Below, in pieces: positions 29,701-38,376 of a stretch of 64,000 bases of DNA (positions are counted from its first letter, which is position 1; each line of letters starts with the position of its first letter). A program made the position numbers and the translations under genes. Source of the stretch: Bacteroides sp. (GTDB lineage Bacteria > Bacteroidota > Bacteroidia > Bacteroidales > Muribaculaceae); assembly GCA_014801535.1 (NCBI GenBank), contig JAAVEA010000011.1, forward strand, positions 29,216 through 93,215, given 5' to 3'. The notes under the pieces are model-generated. The model saw nothing but the letters and a program-made list of their open reading frames with translations. It made no database searches and had not been told where the DNA came from.

Positions 29701-32646
29701 TCCCTTCACATCAGAAATGTTGATGTTATAAACAGGAGTCATATTGTTGAGAGCAGGAAGGGCATCTACAATGTCGGCTGTAGCACCTTTAACAAGATTC
29801 CAGTTCTTTTTATTGAAAGATGTAGCTATACGGATCTGATTCCCTTCACGGACATTGGAATCGCTCACCTTGCAGTTCACATTAAGCTTATGGCTTTCGC
29901 CCGGACCTGCCGACCATACATTCACAGGTGAGATAAACTCCTTTATGTTACCGTCTTTGTCTGTAAGCACTGCGCCCCAGTAAGCCTGATCGTAACCCTT
30001 GGGGATATTGAGGGCGTTAAGACGGATTGTGAATTCCTGACCGGGAATCACATTCACGGCATCACTGAACATTCCTACAGAACCGTTCTTATCGGTCAGC
30101 GACCATACTGATTTCTGGGCATCTACAGCAGTGGGAGCCGCAAGGTCAAAGTGGATGATGGTGTTGTCGGCGAGGGTCACATTGTAATTACCGTCGGCAT
30201 CGGGGGTGAGACGGGTTGAGTTGGCATAAACCGTCATCATATTGTCGTTGTCAGCTATGTGACTTGCCTTGAATGAGACACTGCTTCCTTTCTCCATTGA
30301 ACCGGTCTGAGCCGTTGTCTCAAACTTAACTTCGTTGTTTTCCATAACCGCAAAGAGCACATCGTTTTTCACTTCAGGTTTGTCGACGATTACATTTGCG
30401 ATTGTGTTCCAGTTTTCAGCTTTCTTATAATTGTTTACGGCACGTTCACTGGGCACATGAAGGGTGACGAGATCTGTCTTTACGCCTGAGAGAACACACC
30501 AGTTGATAAATTCAGCGTTCTCACGGCCTACATAGATGTCACGCAATGCCGTGCAGGCTACGAAGATATTATATTCATATTTGCTTACTCCTGCCGGAAT
30601 GTTGATTGATGTGATTCCACTCTGCGCAAAGCAAGCATTGTTGAAGCGGTTCACTGAGCCGGGGAGGATAACTTCCTTGAGAGATCCTTTTCCACGGAAC
30701 GCATCGCGGGGGATAGCGTTAGCCTGATCAGACCCGCTTGCTGAAATGCGGACTCCTGAGATGTCGAGACGACGGAGATTCATCGAGCTTTTCATGAATG
30801 CGAAGTCACGGGCATCAATGTTACCGAAGAGGGTGAGATCCTTGATTGTTCCGGTTTCCGATTCAGGGATTATTGCGGAGAGTGTTCCGGGAGTGCCTAC
30901 CCAAACACTTCTTTTTTCCTTAACTTCAGATGCTTTCTGAACGAGAATGGTTATCTCCTGATTCTCACGCACATTATTGATTGTATATCTGCCTGAGTTG
31001 GCAACAAGAGTTATGCCGTTGGCCTTTACTGTCACTACATCTTCCGCAGCGTTAGCTGGTGTGACTTTAAATGTGTAGTCCCAACCGCGGATCACGCTCT
31101 GCTCCCCTTCTACTGATACACCGCTTACAGCAGGAAGTGTTACCATGAAGGATGCCGGAGAAGTAGTATTGGGATCAAGTTCGTTAAGTGTGAGAAGTTC
31201 ACCTGCCACCGGAAGCCATACATTCTGACCATCTTCCTGAGTGACGATACGGATACGGTCTTTTGAGTCTACAGATGTTCCGGAAGGAAGGGCGCAGTTG
31301 TTAAAATCCTTATAACCTGTCGGAAGATAACCCATTGAAACCATCGAGAGAGCTGCCGGAGAAGACAGGAGTGCTTTCACCGCACCGTTTTCGTTACAGA
31401 GAGCAACCGCGATTTTTCCGTTGAAGTCTGCATGAGCGAGATTTTTCAGATTACCTACTCTCACCTTGAAGTTACGGCCTGAAGCGAAATCTGTAAGATC
31501 CGATCCGATACCTGCCTGATTTCCATCGGCGGTAATATGAATAGGTGACCATGCTGCCACCGTTCCTGTTGCCGGCTTTATATTATATATGATGGTGTTG
31601 AGATTGTTGTAGTTGTGAGTGCGGCTTACTGTCGGATTCAGAAGTGTGCTGAGGAAGTAACCGTCGGCGGAACCACCCCAACCCCAGTTGAAATGGAGAT
31701 AGTCGCCCTGATAGCCGTCGCAGACGAAAGCGTGACCGGCTGTCACATCCTGTCCGCAATAAAGAACCGGACGTCCGGCATCGATTTCATCTTTTACGAG
31801 GTTATCCCATGCCTGTTGTGTGGCAACCTCAGAGCGTTTCTTATATGACACACCCGGATCATAACCGAAATAGGTGGAGAGTGCTCCCGGAACACGCACC
31901 TCATATGCGCTCGAGCCGGACATTGCATATTGAGTGTCGATACTCTTTGAAGCATGATACATAAGGGTTGCTACCGCATCGCCCTCCTCTGCGGAATATC
32001 CTGAACGGTAGTTATCCATTCTCATATTATCCCAGTCGTAAGATGTGGCGAAGTCCACCCCTCCGAACGAACCGGTGCCGGCCGCAGGATAATTATGATA
32101 CTTCATGATTGTGGCCATTGCCGTTCCCACGCAACCAACCAGAGGTTTGCCGGGAATCATTGCATTGAAGGGGCCTTCCTGGCTCCACTGGGGAGTGTTG
32201 AGCCTTTTTTCAGCCGCACGCTCGCCGGCCTTGCGTGCCACCTTGCGTAATTCGGTAACCGACTGATTGCTCTGAAGCGAGGGAGCCGCTTTAATTTCAC
32301 GCTCGATGCCGGTGAGCATCCATTTCATTCCGTCGGGCATATTCTTCGCAGGATATGAACCCTCAAATGAGTAACCTACCACGGGAGTTGTGGTGGTCTC
32401 GCCTGAAATCATTACGAATCCGCCGTTGTCGGCAACATTGAAAACGTAGTAGAGCGGATTTGACTCCGTGCCGGCGATGAATACCGGTTCGAGTGTAACA
32501 TCACCCGAGAGGTTGCCGCTTCTTGCTCTTACAAACTCAGTAGCTAACGTCTGCGCTTCAGTGAGTGAGACTTTTTCGGAGTAAGAGTAGATGGATGTTC
32601 CCAGAAGAATTGAGGGGATTGCGATCCAGCTAAAGTGTCTGATCAT
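26719..32646 (-). CDS. Giant secreted C10 (streptopain-type) peptidase with BspA repeats
   Basis: About 1,975 residues. I start at ATG 32646 (MIRHFSWIA...), which gives a normal signal peptide; the frame also opens 20 codons earlier. An N-terminal prodomain of the C10 family (SLTEAQTLATEFVRAR) precedes the catalytic domain. That domain has nucleophile C172 in LVGCVGTAMATIMKYHNYP, H305 in TAGHAFVCDGY, and the NWGWGG loop. The long remainder alternates Ig-like segments and BspA-type LRR blocks near 630-720, 1090-1200 and 1540-1640. It ends in a typical sorting domain (LPSTGIYIIADRKVIL). It is probably a surface protease; the substrate is unknown. Confidence 0.9.
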   Translation of the reverse strand: MIRHFSWIAIPSILLGTSIYSYSEKVSLTEAQTLATEFVRARSGNLSGDVTLEPVFIAGTESNPLYYVFNVADNGGFVMISGETTTTPVVGYSFEGSYPAKNMPDGMKWMLTGIEREIKAAPSLQSNQSVTELRKVARKAGERAAEKRLNTPQWSQEGPFNAMIPGKPLVGCVGTAMATIMKYHNYPAAGTGSFGGVDFATSYDWDNMRMDNYRSGYSAEEGDAVATLMYHASKSIDTQYAMSGSSAYEVRVPGALSTYFGYDPGVSYKKRSEVATQQAWDNLVKDEIDAGRPVLYCGQDVTAGHAFVCDGYQGDYLHFNWGWGGSADGYFLSTLLNPTVSRTHNYNNLNTIIYNIKPATGTVAAWSPIHITADGNQAGIGSDLTDFASGRNFKVRVGNLKNLAHADFNGKIAVALCNENGAVKALLSSPAALSMVSMGYLPTGYKDFNNCALPSGTSVDSKDRIRIVTQEDGQNVWLPVAGELLTLNELDPNTTSPASFMVTLPAVSGVSVEGEQSVIRGWDYTFKVTPANAAEDVVTVKANGITLVANSGRYTINNVRENQEITILVQKASEVKEKRSVWVGTPGTLSAIIPESETGTIKDLTLFGNIDARDFAFMKSSMNLRRLDISGVRISASGSDQANAIPRDAFRGKGSLKEVILPGSVNRFNNACFAQSGITSINIPAGVSKYEYNIFVACTALRDIYVGRENAEFINWCVLSGVKTDLVTLHVPSERAVNNYKKAENWNTIANVIVDKPEVKNDVLFAVMENNEVKFETTAQTGSMEKGSSVSFKASHIADNDNMMTVYANSTRLTPDADGNYNVTLADNTIIHFDLAAPTAVDAQKSVWSLTDKNGSVGMFSDAVNVIPGQEFTIRLNALNIPKGYDQAYWGAVLTDKDGNIKEFISPVNVWSAGPGESHKLNVNCKVSDSNVREGNQIRIATSFNKKNWNLVKGATADIVDALPALNNMTPVYNINISDVKGAAVSGLTSTAVRGRDMTLKIVPNSASHRVDLKVNGVEVLHGQASVNYNFVAMEDMNFEANVYDPKESGSVTYNVQPGELYKAVTAETVMPTVVVKGEIYGRDLSRAFSQDFAAKTIKKLDLSEVTIVANVISPTDKYDGFSNFIPSNMLYNPSSVQAVIPVVEEIILPNSVTQIGEGAFTNCRNLKEITLPTSLTAEKRVVGYYAGGSERKGFAIDRKAFSGCTSLKKIYLPCAPSVINGRQVVSFFDPYGSYANGINSNMNIHDGSTELYDLGFWIDGKPNASDITLIVPEEYLSVYKTPYSNMESGNPWVAYKYNILSENPVYSVNFDPSLVKAAEGTDVTAIASFLGENVALETISTEGKLTLVNPKGNCKVYDNGKEIQLAADGSIPVIFHNPAKNPELAGNHQIEVVYTYDVNFNTTSSNFAICEVEVSEEGSSFDNTNAMNPVVREVADNATVRFKVNFATEHNDGLEARVMSGNEELTADADGFYTVAVASNNKNIDIFAVPTEGATLNSEDLAAIKPEEAAAITTIALEGEMNTDDLAQVKECFPNLESLDLSGFEGELPSEAFSGMTALTTVVLPEIEEVSANMFEGCENLQSIDIPATVSSIGAGAFKDCSSLETITLTGVSSIGDGAFAGCDNLTTITLLAASSDPKSEARRKSHRKAGSLSSKAFNGLNPNCIVVLDEGVEIPAAAANYLRTKSDEITETEPDGSVVTRQGRIYSANTDITFVQGYALAIPYAFTLEDGAVVSLEAETDNWTAMVVPFDVETITDATNNDMAITLAEDGAEYVNGNLIYTLPENGEALQSVDNMKANVPYIVRTENAGKTIFAASDIKVPATPSEIRVDGKDFSLHATYSSSTHQADDTYLLDSTASAFLPAEAENENGEVNVAPFTIFATSPAKVNEIVTNLPGTEFIPTGINEADMNVTELMVVKEGNAMVVYSPEARTENLYKADGSLVRVIRLNAGRNVIELPSTGIYIIADRKVIL

Positions 32647-32706
32647 AGCTTTTGTAGAATTAATGAAATTTAGAATTATGGAATAAATTTTAACACTGTT
32701 TGACAT

Positions 32707-33031
32707 ATAAAATCAAAAAACAGAGAAATTGTTCTGGATTTGGGTTAAAATTTTTCAAAAAATTTGATTTTTTCTTTTCATTAATTCTTAACTAATTTAT
32801 TATCAGCTACTTTTTATTTTTAATCTATTAGGGTAATCTATTACATCATATACAAAATACTTACAATTTATTTACATTATTTCAGTAATTACCTAAAAAT
32901 ACGAAAATCGCGACCTTTAACTTGTTAATTAATTTAACATCTTATTGTTAATTAATTTAACACAATTTGCCTATATACTGCGCGAGGGTTGTATCATCTA
33001 ATAGCCTCTAAGTTCCCGCTCTGCAGAACAC
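32707..33031. other. AT-rich intergenic region with paired 18-bp repeats
   Basis: Very AT-rich and without a gene. TTGTTAATTAATTTAACA occurs twice, at 32922-32939 and 32945-32962, spaced 23 nt start to start. Each copy is nearly palindromic (TGTTAA...TTAACA), which suggests tandem operator sites. I found no convincing promoter for the C10 peptidase gene. Confidence 0.55.
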
Positions 33032-34000
33032 TCATTTTGACAATCTGAAAATCTCTCGACGCTGCCTGAAATTTTTTCTAAGACATTCGCTGTAAAGCCA
33101 CGGCTCGGCACCATGGTAATCCCCTACATTGAGAATATCGAGAATATTAGGCAGAGAACTACCATCATAACCCTCCACAACAAGCACTTTTGATTCGGGA
33201 TGGAGGGTTACCGTAATCGAATCATTAAGCAATGTAGACGTATTGTCAGTCTTCCAGTTCACCGGATTAATGCACATCACATTCGGTTCGCTTACCACAG
33301 GCTTGATATATTTCACATCAGATACAGAGTTATAACATATCACCACACCGGTATCCAAGGAATCTCTTGCTCCCACGATATAAGGATGATCCGCTACATC
33401 ATCGGGCGTCACTTTATATCCCAGAACATATGCGGCGATCATTCTTTTACGGGTTGACTCATCCATAACTTTAAGGAGTTCGACCACTGATTTGCCACCC
33501 TGGCTGAATCCGGCAAGAAAGAATGGGCGGTTATGGTTTTTCTCTTCTATAAATCTCTGAAAAGAATTCCTTACATCCTCAAAACTCACATCTCCATATC
33601 GACGGTTGATTGTGTCTTCATTAAGTGTGGCCCATGAGTCGAGTGTGATATGTCGGTAATATGGAGAATAGAAATTATTACCATCGGCCATATATTCCGC
33701 AACACCATTCATCTCTATAGCCATGTCCGCACGATGATCGGCACGTGACGGATCAGCATAATGGCATATAAGGTTGTCTGAAGTGATCCAGTCGTATTCC
33801 CAAGTGGAAGGGATATAGAATACATCCGCACCATTTCCCGTGGAATCATTCAGGATTTCGTTCCACATAATAGTGTCGGAATAATCAGGTGCGACAGGAA
33901 CATACGTCTTCTCCCCTATAGAATCTAAATAACTATTTTCATGACATCCGGAGCTGATCACCACTCCGGCGGTAAAAAACATTGCAAGAACACTCTTCAT
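33032..34000 (-). CDS. DUF3089 alpha/beta-hydrolase-like lipoprotein
   Basis: A 322-residue protein with a lipoprotein signal peptide (VVISSGCHE, cysteine near 19). FYIPSTWEYDW, the HYADPSRADHRADMA region and the nucleophile elbow LAGFSQGGKSV (Ser near 168) match the DUF3089 family of serine hydrolases. A late GDYHGAEPWLYSECL could supply the histidine. The substrate is unknown; esterase or lipase activity in the periplasm or outer membrane is a reasonable guess. A possible -7 box TATTTTTG (complement of 34022-34029) lies just upstream. Confidence 0.8.
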   Translation of the reverse strand: MKSVLAMFFTAGVVISSGCHENSYLDSIGEKTYVPVAPDYSDTIMWNEILNDSTGNGADVFYIPSTWEYDWITSDNLICHYADPSRADHRADMAIEMNGVAEYMADGNNFYSPYYRHITLDSWATLNEDTINRRYGDVSFEDVRNSFQRFIEEKNHNRPFFLAGFSQGGKSVVELLKVMDESTRKRMIAAYVLGYKVTPDDVADHPYIVGARDSLDTGVVICYNSVSDVKYIKPVVSEPNVMCINPVNWKTDNTSTLLNDSITVTLHPESKVLVVEGYDGSSLPNILDILNVGDYHGAEPWLYSECLRKNFRQRREIFRLSK

Positions 34001-34188
34001 GTAAATATGTGAATTTGATTACAAAAATAACCAAATACTCTCATTTAAACTAATGCCGGGACATTCTTTCTGTAAACCTACTCATTTAAAAATTTGTTAA
34101 AAATACATATGATTCCACATCTCTTTCCTCTTATCTCTTCAAATCCCAACACTAAACGCTATTAACCAACTGCTTATAAAAATATTTT

Positions 34189-35895
34189 ATGGCCCTTATT
34201 GAGTATATTTTCAATATTTTAAGGAATAATCCGGTAATCCCGATTTTCCTGACCATAGGTCTTGGTTTCTCGATCGGACAGCTGAAGTATAAGTCATTCT
34301 CTCTCGGTCCGGTGGCCGCAACCCTTATTATTGGTGTAATCATCGGACAGATCGGAATTGAGATCTCTCCAACTGTCAGAGTAATATTTTTCATGCTTTT
34401 CCTATTCAGCATAGGATATAGCGTGGGACCACAGTTTTTTCGTTCGCTCAAGGGGAGTGGCCTGAAACAGGTTGGCTTCGCAGTGCTCGAAGCAATAGTG
34501 TGCGCCACGACCGTAATTGTCGCTGCAAAAATAATGGGATATGACACAGGCACCGCATGTGGACTCTTTGCCGGATCTCAGACAGCATCTGCCTCACTGG
34601 GAGTCACAGTCGATACCATCCGTTCGATGACGATGCCGGAAGAAGCGAAAAAAGCCATAACCGACATGATACCCGCCTGCTATGCCGTAACCTACATTTT
34701 CGGAACGATCGGCTCGGCATGGATTCTTTCCAATATCGGCCCCTGGCTTCTTGGAGGGATGAAGAAGGTGAAAGAGGAGACAGCACAGATCGAATCGAAG
34801 ATGGACGACGGAGAGTTCACCCCCGACGATGGAATGATCGATGCAAACCGACCCGTCGCTTTCCGGGCATATCGTGCTGATTCGGATATTTTCAATGAAC
34901 CTCGATCTGTGCAATATGTGGAAAATCTTTTTGCTCAGAAAAATGTGCGTCTGTTTATCGAACGTCTCAGGCTTAATGGAAAATTGCATGACCCTAAACC
35001 GGATCTAATTATAAAGCGAGGAGATACAATCGTGTTGAGCGGTCGCCGTGAGGTGATAGTTGATGAGGCATCCGTTATCGGATCCGAAGTAGCAGATATG
35101 GAACTCCTGAGCTTTGGAGCGGAAAATCTGCCGGTGACCGTATCTAAAAAAGGGGCTGCAGGAATGACGTTCGGGGAAATACGTAAACAATCTTTCATGA
35201 ATGGAGTCATCATTAAAAGCATGACACGTAACGGCGTGAGTCTTCCGGCCCGATCTAAAACAGAGATACAGCGTGGAGATGTGCTCACACTTGTAGGTCT
35301 CCCGAGTAAGGTGGCGGTGGCTGTTGACAATATAGGTTACGCTGACAGACAGACTGAAGCTACCGATATGGTTTTCCTCGGAATCGGCATTGCATTAGGT
35401 TGCTTCATCGGTGCCCTGTCGTTTATGATTGACGGTATACCCGTATCGCTGAGCACAAGTGGAGGTGCCCTATTCTCAGGTCTCTTCTTCGGTTGGCTGC
35501 GCACAAGGAAACCCACTTGTGGTTATATTCCTTCGCAGGTTTCGTGGCTGTTCGATAAATTAGGGTTGAATATGTTCATAGCTGTTATCGGTCTTTCCTC
35601 CGGACCTTCATTTATAAGCGGCATCGCTAATGTTGGGATCAGTCTATTTATCGTTGGAATAATTTGCACCATCATTCCGCTTGTAATCATGACACTTGTA
35701 GGACATAAGATTTTCAAATTCGGACGTGCCGAGACACTCGGATGTGTGGCCGGCAGCCGTTGCGGTGTAGCTTCCATAGGCGCTATTCAGGATGCCTTGG
35801 GGAGCAATCTTCCGGCAATCGGCTATACGGTGACTTATGCAGTGGCCAATTTCGTGCTTGTCTTCTCCAGCATTCTTGTAATAGTTTTCATATAA
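34189..35895 (+). CDS. AspT/YidE-type transporter with RCK_C domains
   Basis: A 568-residue membrane protein in two halves: about five helices in 1-190 and about six in 370-568. They flank a cytoplasmic part (about 200-360) with two TrkA_C/RCK_C-like domains (LHDPKPDLIIKRGDTIVLSG; ARSKTEIQRGDVLTLVG). GxxAGSQTASASLGV and GCVAGSRCGVASIGA are the paired motifs of the aspartate:alanine exchanger family (AAE). The family includes AspT and the uncharacterised YidE/YbjL. The substrate is probably an organic or amino acid anion, but cannot be told here. Confidence 0.88.
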   Translation: MALIEYIFNILRNNPVIPIFLTIGLGFSIGQLKYKSFSLGPVAATLIIGVIIGQIGIEISPTVRVIFFMLFLFSIGYSVGPQFFRSLKGSGLKQVGFAVLEAIVCATTVIVAAKIMGYDTGTACGLFAGSQTASASLGVTVDTIRSMTMPEEAKKAITDMIPACYAVTYIFGTIGSAWILSNIGPWLLGGMKKVKEETAQIESKMDDGEFTPDDGMIDANRPVAFRAYRADSDIFNEPRSVQYVENLFAQKNVRLFIERLRLNGKLHDPKPDLIIKRGDTIVLSGRREVIVDEASVIGSEVADMELLSFGAENLPVTVSKKGAAGMTFGEIRKQSFMNGVIIKSMTRNGVSLPARSKTEIQRGDVLTLVGLPSKVAVAVDNIGYADRQTEATDMVFLGIGIALGCFIGALSFMIDGIPVSLSTSGGALFSGLFFGWLRTRKPTCGYIPSQVSWLFDKLGLNMFIAVIGLSSGPSFISGIANVGISLFIVGIICTIIPLVIMTLVGHKIFKFGRAETLGCVAGSRCGVASIGAIQDALGSNLPAIGYTVTYAVANFVLVFSSILVIVFI

Positions 35896-35986
35896 TGGAG
35901 AGTATCGGGCACGATTAAAACAAAATAAGATACTTTATAGATTCTTAAACGATTCAATAGCACGCAGGATTGTTTTAACTATGAAA

Positions 35987-36016
35987 GCCGATGATGAATC
36001 ACATCGGAATATCGGC
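35987..36016. other. Small hairpin downstream of the transporter gene
   Basis: GCCGAT and ATCGGC form an outer 6-bp stem in the 147-nt gap between the transporter and the next gene. It could be a weak terminator; no T-tract follows directly. Confidence 0.35.
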
Positions 36017-36042
36017 ATTTAGAATTTAAAACAATTTGTACT

Positions 36043-36360
36043 ATGGAAAAGCAGAAAAAATCTTATTACGTCAACATGGTTGAAGCCAATGTTAAAGACA
36101 ATGGCAAGATTAAAATGGATGAAGTCCTTAACTTCAATTTCGGCGGTCATCACGACATAGCCGCAATGGTAGAAAAAGCTAAATCCCTCGGATTTGCAAA
36201 GGATAAGCATGCCAAGGAGTTTGTTCTTGCCATGCGCTTCATGCATCATGTAATCAAGAAGAATTCCGACAATGCTCTTTTCGCGGAATTCGGCCCTCAA
36301 TTCGAGGCATTCAAGAAGAGCCTAAAGGCTCAAGTCGGATGCAATTGTGAAGAAAAGTAA
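36043..36360 (+). CDS. Small DUF3861-like protein
   Basis: A 105-residue soluble protein. The pattern HHDIAAMVEKAKSLGF ... FALAMR-like helix ... NALFAEFGPQFEAFKKSLK resembles the DUF3861 family, whose function is unknown. The C-terminus ends CNCEEK. There is no signal peptide. It stands alone and ends at a long hairpin shared with the convergent gene. Confidence 0.55.
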   Translation: MEKQKKSYYVNMVEANVKDNGKIKMDEVLNFNFGGHHDIAAMVEKAKSLGFAKDKHAKEFVLAMRFMHHVIKKNSDNALFAEFGPQFEAFKKSLKAQVGCNCEEK

Positions 36361-36401
36361 CTGTAAGCATCAATAACTTAACATAGCTGAATTTAATAAG
36401 G

Positions 36402-36480
36402 AGGCTGTTTAATAATTGAACTGCACCCCGAAAGTTGAACATAAAACTTCTGGAGTGCAGCTCAATTGTTAGACAGCCTT
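36402..36480. repeat. 79-nt hairpin resembling fused IS ends, between convergent genes
   Basis: The left arm begins AGGCTGTTTAATAATTGA, followed by CTGCACCCC. It pairs with the right arm ending TCAATTGTTAGACAGCCT, with about six mismatches or wobbles over 38 positions and a short loop. TGAACTGCACCCCGAAAGTT resembles terminal repeats of Bacteroidetes IS3-type elements (from memory). It fills the gap between two convergent genes and reaches ATCTTTTT, so it probably acts as a terminator. The origin as a MITE is inference. Confidence 0.6.
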
Positions 36481-36862
36481 ATCTTTTTATTGTATCGGAA
36501 TTTTGATTATAAGCCTTAGCCACACACTTCCATTCACCGTCAAGCTTTAGAAGCAGAAGGAAATCGGTGAAGTCAATGCGTCCTCCCCAACCTTCCTCAA
36601 GCACACGGACCACGGCAACCGTCTCTTCTACGGCAAGCACATCGACTCGTGCCTTAAAATTCTCCCCGGCTCCTACAGTATCCACATTATGATAGAACTG
36701 ATCGATGGATCCATGTTCCAACTCTCCGTCAAGAATTCCGAACAATACAGCATCTGCTGTAAATAATTCCTTTGCATGAGAACTGTCTCCTTCTGCAACA
36801 CTTTTCACAAACTTCATAGCCGCCTCTTCTACAGCGGCATATTCCTTGATTTTATCTCTCAT
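36479..36862 (-). CDS. NTF2-like / lumazine-binding-like protein
   Basis: A 127-residue protein of the SnoaL/NTF2 cone fold. A helical start (AAMKFVKSVAEGDSSHAKELF) is followed by the ADAVLFGILDG strand and a C-terminal sheet ending FTDFLLLLKLDGEWKCVAKAY. This matches the 'nuclear transport factor 2 family / putative lumazine-binding' group, which has no fixed function. It is divergent from an hxlR-type regulator at 37022, with facing -7 boxes in between, so it may be part of that regulon. Confidence 0.75.
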   Translation of the reverse strand: MRDKIKEYAAVEEAAMKFVKSVAEGDSSHAKELFTADAVLFGILDGELEHGSIDQFYHNVDTVGAGENFKARVDVLAVEETVAVVRVLEEGWGGRIDFTDFLLLLKLDGEWKCVAKAYNQNSDTIKR

Positions 36863-36887
36863 TTCAATAAATATTAATTTCCTTTGG

Positions 36888-37005
36888 CAAAATTAGGATA
36901 AGAATCACTTTAAAACAAGTAGCGAAAAATTTTTCGGGTATAGAAAAGTTTTTCGGTAGAAGCTGTTTCGACAATTTCGCATGATTAAGATTATTATTAA
37001 ATTTG
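36888..37005. promoter_or_regulatory. Divergent promoters of the NTF2-like and hxlR-type genes
   Basis: Leftward TAATTTTG is the complement of 36888-36895. Rightward TAAATTTG is at 36998-37005, with TTTC 19 nt upstream. The rightward leader would be very short (about 10 nt). An HxlR protein usually binds such a divergent region. Confidence 0.55.
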
Positions 37006-37021
37006 CAAAAAGAATTTATTT

Positions 37022-37381
37022 ATGGCTTACGAAAAAAAGATACCGGTCGACCTTGATTGTCCGCTTCGTTTGACAATGAGTCTAATAGAATCAAAATGGA
37101 AATCATGCATCCTCGATGAATTGCGTTCCGGGAAACCCATGCGGCCAAATGAGATCCATAAATGTCTCCCCGAGGCAGCCCCTCGCGTTCTCGACCTGCA
37201 GATGAAGGAGATGGTTACTGATGGCCTGATCAGTAAGACAATCTATCCCGAATTACCTCCACGCTCGGAATATTTGATAACGGATCTCGGAAAGTCTCTT
37301 CTTCCTATAATTGATGCCATGCTGAAATGGGGAGAAGAACATTACGATATTTTCTTAAAGAAATATAAAAGGAATTCTTAG
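37022..37381 (+). CDS. HxlR family winged-helix regulator
   Basis: A 119-residue protein with the HxlR signature: an early cysteine (DLDCPLRLTMSLI, residue 14), KWKSCILDELRSG, RPNEIHKCLPEAAPRVLDLQ as recognition region, and the wing PPRSEYLITDLGKSL. Such regulators sense reactive or thiol-modifying compounds through the cysteine. It is followed by an EamA transporter (53 nt) and an SDR, which are likely its targets along with the divergent NTF2-like gene. Confidence 0.88.
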   Translation: MAYEKKIPVDLDCPLRLTMSLIESKWKSCILDELRSGKPMRPNEIHKCLPEAAPRVLDLQMKEMVTDGLISKTIYPELPPRSEYLITDLGKSLLPIIDAMLKWGEEHYDIFLKKYKRNS

Positions 37382-37434
37382 GCGTACTCAACATTAAACC
37401 TGAATTTGATTCAAATCAAGACAGCATAATCTCT

Positions 37435-38367
37435 ATGGCAATCAACAATCTTAAAGGATATTTATTAGCCGCAGTGGCAGCGGCCGCATACGGCACGAAT
37501 CCGGCCTTCGCAATCCCACTCTACGACCATGGCATGAATCCTAATTCGGTATTGCTGTTCAGGTATCTAATCGGGCTGCCGATTCTTGCATGCATCATGA
37601 AAGCACGCAGATTATCTTTCAAACTAAGCAAAGATGAAATTCTTAAAGTAATTATTTTGGGATTTCTTATGGCTCTTTCTTCACTTACCTTATTCGAGAG
37701 CTATAAATATATGAATTCCGGAATTGCCTCCACCCTTCTCTTCGTTTACCCTATTATGGTGGCGGTATTGATGATATTTCTCTTTCACGAGAAATTTAAG
37801 ATTTCCATAGGCCTATGTCTGATAATAATGAGCGTAGGTCTCTTTTTCCTGATGAATCCTCAGGGCACCGATTCTCTGAGCCTCACCGGAATCCTGCTTG
37901 TAATGGTATCGGCAGGAACCTACGCCATATATATTATTCTGGTGAATGTTTCAAAAACAATTAAGGAGATCCCTACAACTAAACTATTGTTTTACGTGCT
38001 CGGTGCAGGCACCTTTTTCTATATATGCCTTATTCCTTTGGGCTTTGAACTCACATTACCATCAAATAATTCTGACTGGTGGTCGCTCACGGCACTCGCA
38101 ATTATTCCAACTGTAATCTCATTGGCATGTACCACAAGAGCGATACAGCTTATCGGATCAACGCCCACTGCTATTTTCGGGGCTCTCGAACCGGTTTCGG
38201 CTGTTATACTAAGTGTCACGATACTCGGTCAGTCAATCACGACGAGAGATATAATCGGAGGTGTGCTTATCATAATTGCAACCACAATTGTAGTTGCCGA
38301 CAATTCGGTAGACAAGATAATTCTACATGTACGCAAGATGTTCCCCCGTCATGCAAAAAATAAATAG
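37435..38367 (+). CDS. EamA/DMT superfamily transporter
   Basis: A 310-residue protein with about ten membrane helices in two EamA repeats (roughly 1-150 and 155-300). The end-of-repeat motifs are visible (MVAVLMIFLFHEKF; GALEPVSAVILSVTILGQSIT). The family exports metabolites or drugs. It sits between the HxlR regulator and the SDR, 9 nt before the latter. Substrate unknown. Confidence 0.9.
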   Translation: MAINNLKGYLLAAVAAAAYGTNPAFAIPLYDHGMNPNSVLLFRYLIGLPILACIMKARRLSFKLSKDEILKVIILGFLMALSSLTLFESYKYMNSGIASTLLFVYPIMVAVLMIFLFHEKFKISIGLCLIIMSVGLFFLMNPQGTDSLSLTGILLVMVSAGTYAIYIILVNVSKTIKEIPTTKLLFYVLGAGTFFYICLIPLGFELTLPSNNSDWWSLTALAIIPTVISLACTTRAIQLIGSTPTAIFGALEPVSAVILSVTILGQSITTRDIIGGVLIIIATTIVVADNSVDKIILHVRKMFPRHAKNK

Positions 38368-38376
38368 CGAAACGAA

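Noticed and set aside
35981-36022. 13-residue frame MKADDESHRNIGI before the DUF3861-like gene
   Set aside because: No promoter and no coding signal beyond the hairpin it coincides with.
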